This document shows positions 21,601-26,837 of a stretch of DNA of 26,837 nt, piece after piece (position 1 is the stretch's first letter; each line of letters starts with the position of its first letter). Under the pieces are notes generated by a model, which was not told where the DNA came from, searched no databases, and worked only from the letters and a program-made list of their open reading frames with translations. Origin of the DNA: Phallusia fumigata (Eukaryota > Chordata > Ascidiacea > Phlebobranchia > Ascidiidae); the NCBI GenBank assembly GCA_008931825.1, contig QXVZ01010247.1, positions 1 through 26,837 on the forward strand, given 5' to 3'. A program made the translations under genes and the position numbers.

Positions 21601-24600
21601 TTTCCGGAGTCGCGAGCTTCAATCCAAAGCTGGAAGCTAGCAAATTTCTCCCTGTCCAAAGCTCTTGTTTGACGCAGAGCCCCTGAGCTTGCGTTAATTG
21701 TAAAACTTTCGTCAACATTTCCACCTTTAAAACAACAGCACAAAATCATAAAATATGTTTTTTGATCTAACCTGAGTTTTAGCATCAAACTTGTCAGTTG
21801 CATTACTAACCGGCCAAATAAAAACGAATGTTCTCCGCTCCAGTCCTGGTGGTACTGGCGCTGAATAAAACGTCAGTGTTGGGGCTGGCGTTTTCCTGAA
21901 ACCTCACAGAAGGTGGCGAACTGACAAAAGTTGGAAATTGACCACTGATGACTTCGAGGTTCACCTCCGCTTCAACCGTTTTTATCGGAGTACCGCCATC
22001 TTCAGCAACAACCTGTAGTCCGAAATTTTATTAGTTGTCACGCTTTTTACGTCTCCAAGCTGTGACTTATTTACTAGGATATTTACCGTAAAATTGTAAA
22101 ATGATTTTGTCAGTGTCCCGGTGGTGGTAACACTTCCACGAGTTTTATCGATGGCGAATGGAAGGTCCTTAAAATCTGGATGCATCCAAAAGGAGACTGC
22201 TCCGTTTTCACCCGAGTCTGGATCTTGTGCAAAAATCACCCCACACAAGTTTCCTTGATCAAAGGTTAAAATTAGGCTTGAGCCCACAAAGCTCACTATG
22301 ATCAAAGAAAATCGAGCGTTACCTGTACCCGACTCAGTGTACATCTGATACGTATTCAACCCAAACTTGGGTGCATTGTCATTGACGTCAGTAATTTTTA
22401 CAGTCACTTGGGCTGTCGCAGAAAACCATTTGTCGCCTATGATACAAGTGCATATTAAGGATCAAACACAACGTAAAGAATTTATTAAAAAATACTATGC
22501 AAACACTGACCATCACCATCCATCGCCATAACAGTAAATGTGTACAAATCCGCAGTTTCTCTATCCAAGGGTCGGGACGTGGTTATGACTCCAGTGGTTG
22601 GATCGACAAGGAACGGTAAAGTTGTATCACTTGTATAAACAATGGAATATCTGCAGCAGAAAAAAATGCAAAATCTTACGTTGCAACACTTTATACCAAA
22701 GCAGTTTTCATTGCATTCTCACAGTCAGATATTTACCTCACAATCCCATATACACCAGCGTCTTGATCAACAGCATTCACTGTTATCACGTGACTTCCCA
22801 GTGAAACGTCTTCGGCTACGGCTGCCCGATAAACAGTGGGACGGAACGCAGGGACAAACTCGTTTTCGTCCTCGACAATAATAATCACAGATGCGGATGC
22901 GGTTAGTGCCGGTGTCCCTAAACATCAACAGTTAGAACCTCCACAAGGTTTCTGATGTATCTTAAGATGTCAAACATAACTACGAGTTTGGGCAACGTTT
23001 TTGAACATATGGGACGCGCCCCTACCTCTGTCTACAGCTGTGATGAGAACGGAGTAGTAGCTTGCGGCTTCCCTGTCAACCACGGGGTTGATGCTGAGAA
23101 TACCGGATGGGGAGAGGCTCATCACATTATTATCTCGCTCGCTGACACCGTCTGGTGCTACGCGTGTGACGATGGCGCTTCGGAATTCGGCAACACCCTC
23201 GTCCCCAGCATCGTCGTCCCGTAGAGTGAACTGTATCAATTTTATTTGTTTAGGTGCCTTAATACCATACATCGGGCAACTCGTGTTTAAATACAGGTTT
23301 TGCTCCTAACGTGCTGTATTTAAATACGTTTTGCTTTCGTTCCAAATTGCACGATTACAATTCGAATACTAATGCTGATATTCAAATCACCTATTCTATT
23401 TACTATTTAAATTATTGCAGTGATGGTAGCTCCTCACGGCAAATCGACAGATTTTGTTAAATGAACGTTCGCTGTCTGGTACTATTTACCAGTCGAACAC
23501 CTTGGGATTTGCAAACACTGAAACACAATTAATAACCTTGTTACATAATGTAAGCATACAGACAAATTTCGCACATTGCCAACTACTTACACCCAAGCAC
23601 GTCACAGCGTCGGGCCGAAAATAATCCTTTTCAACCGGCAATTTCGCTTACCATTAGAAGTTCAACAGGCGATGTGACGCTCTCATTCACTCTAAGCACG
23701 GAGGCACGAGGAGCAAAGAGCGGCTGTCCGTCGTTTACATCCGTAATTGTGACTTCAACCGTCGCGTTGTTGAAGCGCGGCGGGATGCCCATGTCACGTG
23801 CCAAAACCTGGAGTGTTTCGTGGGAGACACTTTCCCGGTCGAGCTTCTTGCTTAGATAGAGGACGCCTAGAGAAAGGTGAAGCACTTCAGTGAATCTGCT
23901 GTGCAATGGCAGGAGGCGGCCGCGGTCGAAGCACGTGAAAACGCAACGTCGCCACAAATGTGGTTGATACAAATTAGGCAAAAACAGGTGTGCATCAGAC
24001 CTCCGACAATTAGTGCGTATTTTCCCGTAAGGTAGATTAAAAGTGCTCATAGGTCAAGAATTCGATACTCTTTTTTCATGTCTGCATGAGACAAATGCCA
24101 AAAAAATCCTACTGTTTATTTTTGACAACAAATGCTTTGTCGACATTCCTATGACTCTACAAACGCTCTAGTGTGTAGTATGTGGTGCAATCCCTACCTG
24201 ACTCCCGGTCGACTTTAAAATTTCCCGATGAAGGTTCGGCGATAAAGTACTGGATCTTGCCGTTCCAGGATTCATCACCATCCGTAGCTGAGACAGTGAG
24301 AAGAGCAGTTCCTACATCTGCGTCCTCAGCCACAGTCGTCGCGTATCCGCTGGGTGACGAAAAGATTGGAGTGTTGTCGTTTGTGTCCGTAACCACGATA
24401 GTAACGCTGCGCTCACTCACCGAGCCTGTAACGAGTACGTTTTTAATATGTGCAAAACCTGGGTCCTTTTAATTCGTTTATCGCTAAAAGTACCGTTGTC
24501 AGTTGCGGTAATGGATAGATTGTAACTGCCGACAGTCCGCTGGGATAAAATCTCGGTGCGAACTGACACTAGGCCACTTGTGGCGTCAATTTGAAAGGCG

Positions 24601-26837
24601 GCGTTGTCCGTGTTTTGCGATGTTATTGAATATTGAACACCCTGTGAAGTGCCGCCGGCTAAAATTGACAATAATTTAGAAAAAAATGTTGTAAATGGTA
24701 CTCCATGGTAGTTTATAATATAGCTTACCTTCAAACAGGTCAGCATCGGTCGACCCAACTCGAAAAAGGTCAGTACCAGCGACAGACTTCNGGGTTCTTC
24801 GCCAAGAGCCCGCACTTCAACTCACCTAGGTCTTTGTCAGTTGCCTGAACAGTGCCTATCACCACATCGACATCACTATCTTCCGTCATATCAAATTCAG
24901 TTGGTGTTGGAAGAAAGACGGGGGCGTTATCGTTGGTGTCGGCCACATTCACGTAGACCCGGACATCGCTGAACCGGCCTAGATGTCGAATAACCCAGTA
25001 GTTATCATTTGAAATGCAAATTGGACAATTACGGTGAGTGGATGTGCCTACCTCCGCCATCAGTGACCCTCGCCAAAAGCAGGTACAAGTCTCGCAGTTC
25101 CCGGTCGAACACTTCTGTGTAAGATGGGTTAATGGTGATGGTTCCAGTGTGTGGATTGATTTCGAATCTTCCCTGCTCTGAGCCTGAAACGCAAGTTTGT
25201 GCCGATATTTTGTGGAAACTGCTTTTTATCGTGTATCCACGAAGTATAAAGTGTTGTCATGTTAAACACTTTGCATACGAATACAAACCACATTGCAAAT
25301 GTTAAATGAGCTTTATGTGGTTTATTTGCTTTTGTTAGTGATATAAACACAATAACACCAACCTTCTACGAAACTGTATGACAGTCTTGCATTCACATCC
25401 GTGTCTTCGTCAGTCGCGCTCACAATGCCAACAAATTTTCCGTTACTGGGTGGAGCGCTTGCTCCTTCCTCAATCACAAACACGTATTCGGCTTGGTCGA
25501 AGGTCGGTACGTGGTCATTAACGTCCACAACACGTACCACAAGCTCCATGGACGATGTCAGTTCACCATCGGACGCAACAACTACAAATTAGCTTATAAA
25601 AACCAGCCCTCAGGATTGGTTTACTTCGAAATANACAAAATGTTTTTGGAATCGTCTTTGGGATAACAAACCAAACGTCTTTGGAATTAAAGCAGCATCA
25701 ATTATAGTAAAACCTCTACGCTTTAGCATAATGAATGCTTCAAAGATGAGGCAACCGAATTGGGAATGCGCCTGCCTCTCGAGGGCGGTAATTAAATTAA
25801 TCGGAACCCACTTTTATCTCCGCTTTCGTAGAAGCATATATTTAGTGCGCCGCTGGCCTTTTATTGAAGTGCGATGGTTCATAAAAATCAGATCGCCACC
25901 AACAGTTCCTTCTAAGCGCATTCGAATGGAAAAATCGCTCATTGAAATCGCTTGCGTAAGTGCAAGATTAATGAATCCCTTTAATCCGTCCGTTGGGATG
26001 ATAACTACTAACACGGATTCGCACAGGTCGAGTGCGAGACGTTGAGCTTACGAGATTTAACAGGGATTTGCTTGTCGACACTTCGGTGCATTATTCAGCG
26101 ACGATCCACCATAGCAAACCATTACAACTATGGCACATAACCAGCGTCGCGTCTTAACAGACTGAAGACGGATAGCACAGGGTGCTGCACTTAGACATGT
26201 AAAAATTGGCCCTCAAGGTTTAAGAGCTGGTATAAAAAACAGATACGTGGTAAAATGTATTTTTAGTATTGGCTGATTTTTTTAGTGCCAAAGGTATTGT
26301 GTCTTATATGTAGGAAGGGTTCTTCGCCAAGAGCCCGCACTTCAACTCACCTAGGTCTTTGTCAGTTGCCTGAACAGTGCCTATCACCACATCGACATCA
26401 CTATCTTCCGTCATATCAAATTCAGTTGGTGTTGGAAGAAAGACGGGGGCGTTATCGTTGGTGTCGGCCACATTCACGTAGACCCGGACATCGCTGAACC
26501 GGCCTAGATGTCGAATNATTTTTTTAGTGCCAAAGGTATTGTGTCTTATATGTAGGAAGGGTTCTTCGCCAAGAGCCCGCACTTCAACTCACCTAGGTCT
26601 TTGTCAGTTGCCTGAACAGTGCCTATCACCACATCGACATCACTATCTTCCGTCATATCAAATTCAGTTGGTGTTGGAAGAAAGACGGGGGCGTTATCGT
26701 TGGTGTCGGCCACATTCACGTAGACCCGGACATCGCTGAACCGGCCTAGATGTCGAATAACCCAGTAGTTATCATTTGAAATGCAAATTGGACAATTACG
26801 GTGAGTGGATGTGCCTACCTCCGCCATCAGTGACCCT
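9801..26837 (-). CDS. FAT4: Fat/FAT4-type giant protocadherin, C-terminal part (5' end outside window)
   Basis: Exons, 5' to 3': 25363-25581, 25052-25183, 24826-24978, break, 24729-24790 (partial), 24494-24658, 24198-24425, 23652-23866, 23026-23230, 22737-22917, 22511-22650, 22323-22436, 22087-22253, 21811-22012, 21564-21724, 21375-21492, 21182-21305, 20954-21119, 20523-20665, 20316-20408, 19926-20031, 19723-19822, 19337-19524, 18966-19210, 18788-18902, 18593-18719, 18371-18518, 18110-18266, 17878-18010, 17694-17810, 17416-17631, 17155-17346, 16946-17080 (partial), gap, 15765-16015 (partial), 15282-15551, 13954-14098, 13788-13882, 13497-13715, 13075-13316, 12548-12780, 12135-12334, 11377-11861, 11117-11261, 10563-11034, 10244-10397, 9801-10083. 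All are GT-AG and in phase, about 2,720 codons. Cadherin repeats followed by EGFs, two LamG domains, one helix and a long tail match Fat/FAT4; FAT1-3 have one LamG. Fat cadherins bind Dachsous and act in planar polarity and Hippo signalling. Orthology is inferred. Confidence 0.9.
12629..12694 (-). other. Transmembrane helix of the Fat-type cadherin
   Basis: The exon 12548-12780 encodes [20 protein letters not shown] followed by MLCMWRSKK. This is a single strongly hydrophobic segment of about 22 residues flanked on the C side by basic residues, as expected for a type I membrane protein with the EGF and LamG modules outside. Confidence 0.95.
13075..14098 (-). other. LamG2 domain exons (first copy) and start of the last EGF-like stub
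   Basis: Four exons, 13954-14098, 13788-13882, 13497-13715 and 13075-13316, encode LamG2. Recognisable pieces are [54 protein letters not shown] and [12 protein letters not shown]. The last exon runs on into [16 protein letters not shown], completed in the next exon by [19 protein letters not shown], a short EGF-like module at the membrane. A basic RVRR run (13973-13984) lies in the first exon. A second copy of the first three exons occurs at 14499-15092. Confidence 0.9.
13501..15487. repeat. About 1-kb tandem near-duplicate of the LamG2/EGF exons, joined by one n
   Basis: Bases 13501-14497 and 14499-15487 carry the same exons in the same order, separated by n at 14498, and differ at scattered bases and small indels in exons and introns. 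At the join both border exons are cut: the 14292-14497 EGF exon loses its acceptor, and the LamG exon copy ending at 14713 loses its last four bases and donor. Intact copies of each exist once, so two haplotypes placed in series explain it. Confidence 0.88.
15282..15551 (-). other. Exon with LamG1 end and the EGF between the two LamG domains
   Basis: This 270-nt phase-0 exon has both splice sites (acceptor ttgtccag, donor gtaagc). It encodes the LamG1 end, including GCMNNI, then an EGF-like module from [19 protein letters not shown] to [13 protein letters not shown] second, truncated copy at 14292-14497 lacks the acceptor and about 64 nt of the exon, so this is the copy to use. Confidence 0.88.
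16016..16252. other. Assembly gap (237 N)
   Basis: A run of N inside LamG1. The exon on its low-coordinate side runs up to 16015 and may continue into it. The sequence beyond it, 16253-16944, is a misplaced cadherin segment, so the true missing sequence includes the middle of LamG1. Confidence 0.99.
16253..16944. repeat. Misplaced second copy of the cadherin segment 18059-18775
   Basis: This block repeats 18059-18775, including three exons of equal length (16762-16888, 16540-16687, 16304-16460 against 18593-18719, 18371-18518, 18110-18266). Coding parts are nearly identical and introns diverge, including a 24-bp deletion next to an acceptor. It ends exactly at the n at 16945 and starts at the N gap. 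Read in place it would put one cadherin repeat inside LamG1, so it is best taken as the other haplotype. Confidence 0.88.
17015..17496 (-). other. Three EGF modules before LamG1
   Basis: Three six-cysteine modules run in series across exons 17416-17631, 17155-17346 and 16946-17080. The first begins [15 protein letters not shown] and ends FTGPSC. The second begins [17 protein letters not shown] and ends FSGETC; its DxxEC-like start is consistent with calcium binding. The third begins [16 protein letters not shown] and ends TSGINC. They follow the last cadherin repeat in the same exon, without a spacer, and precede LamG1, as in FAT4. Confidence 0.93.
17500..25581 (-). other. Array of cadherin repeats of the Fat-type cadherin
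   Basis: Reading the exons in order gives the end of one repeat (DVNDHVPTF), one full repeat ending DTNDNAPVF, a repeat cut at the n at 24791, then about 12 repeats to the EGF cluster. Typical linkers are [54 protein letters not shown] and [13 protein letters not shown] motifs occur in several ([35 protein letters not shown]). Some repeats have lost these residues: linkers [27 protein letters not shown] and GVNEFAPYF, and the last repeat before the EGFs ends IIVSIVSD. The repeat spanning 19337-20031 carries three cysteines, unusual for the fold. Exons often split repeats in similar places. Confidence 0.92.
24792..25070. repeat. 279-bp segment repeated at 26559-26837 and in part at 26317-26516
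   Basis: This segment appears identical to the end of the window (26559-26837), and 26317-26516 is a third partial copy. Each holds the same 153-nt cadherin exon (24826-24978, 26351-26503, 26593-26745). Only this copy is joined to further exons on both sides before its n at 24791. Confidence 0.88.
25635..26275. other. Stretch without recognisable exon between two n joins
   Basis: This piece begins after the n at 25634 and runs to the repeated segment at 26276. I see no cadherin exon on the minus strand and no supported gene on the plus strand; open frames of up to about 100 codons lack splice context and resemble nothing I know. A TAGTAAAACCTCTACG string at 25707-25722 recalls pogo/Tigger ends but has no partner. 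It is probably intron, possibly misordered. Confidence 0.45.
26276..26837. repeat. Two identical tandem copies of one cadherin exon and flank across a single-n join
   Basis: Bases 26276-26516 and 26518-26758 appear identical over 241 nt, separated by n at 26517; the second continues to the window end with the start of another exon (26819-26837, equivalent to the 3' part of exon 25052-25183). Each holds the 153-nt exon starting [12 protein letters not shown]. Exact identity points to unmerged overlapping contigs rather than real exon amplification. Confidence 0.85.

Noticed and set aside
25731..26045. 104-codon plus-strand open frame
   Set aside because: No splice context, no recognisable domain, and it lies in a doubtful contig piece between two n joins; chance open frame is likely.
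1..26837. CRISPR array, prokaryotic operon, tRNA, rRNA or viral system
   Set aside because: The window is intron-rich animal DNA; I saw no spaced short direct-repeat array, no cloverleaf-like tRNA and no viral gene.

Overview
This is a stretch of a compact invertebrate animal genome, not a prokaryotic or viral sequence. Every recognisable protein is split into many small exons with GT-AG introns, and most introns are about 60 to 600 nt. The gene content (a ribosome-biogenesis WD40 protein and a giant Fat-type cadherin), the short introns, and the divergent near-duplicate segments that look like unmerged haplotypes fit a highly polymorphic marine invertebrate. An ascidian such as Ciona is my best guess. 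The species is inference; the exon structures are read directly and checked by reading-frame phase.

Layout: (1) 284-824, plus strand: the last two exons of a gene I cannot identify, ending tail-to-tail with the next gene. (2) 1340-8853, minus strand: a complete 21-exon PWP2 (UTP1) gene. The exons join in phase to 2727 nt (908 residues plus stop). Its introns carry one convincing hAT-like miniature element and two weaker candidates. (3) 8854-9640: intergenic sequence with the PWP2 upstream region and the 3' flank of the next gene. (4) 9801 to beyond 26837, minus strand: the C-terminal part of a giant Fat/FAT4-type protocadherin. N to C it has about 14 cadherin repeats plus partial ones, three EGF modules, LamG1, EGF, LamG2, a short EGF-like stub, one transmembrane helix and a cytoplasmic tail of about 600 residues. 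The N-terminus and start codon lie outside the window.

The assembly is damaged in several places. Single-n joins at 1568, 14498, 16945, 24791, 25634 and 26517, and a 237-nt N gap at 16016-16252, are mostly flanked by repeated sequence. Some repeats are identical (unmerged overlaps). Others differ by several percent, including indels, which looks like two haplotypes placed in series. Taken literally they would break splice sites or put a cadherin repeat inside a LamG domain, so the cadherin model must skip them.

The two recognised genes have no shared pathway: PWP2 acts in nucleolar 18S rRNA maturation, and Fat-type cadherins act in planar polarity and Hippo signalling at the cell surface. 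I found no sign of a new multi-gene system. The most interesting biology is in the cadherin: a catenin-binding-like block and a PPxY motif in the tail, a furin-like site in LamG2, and several cadherin linkers lacking calcium-binding residues.
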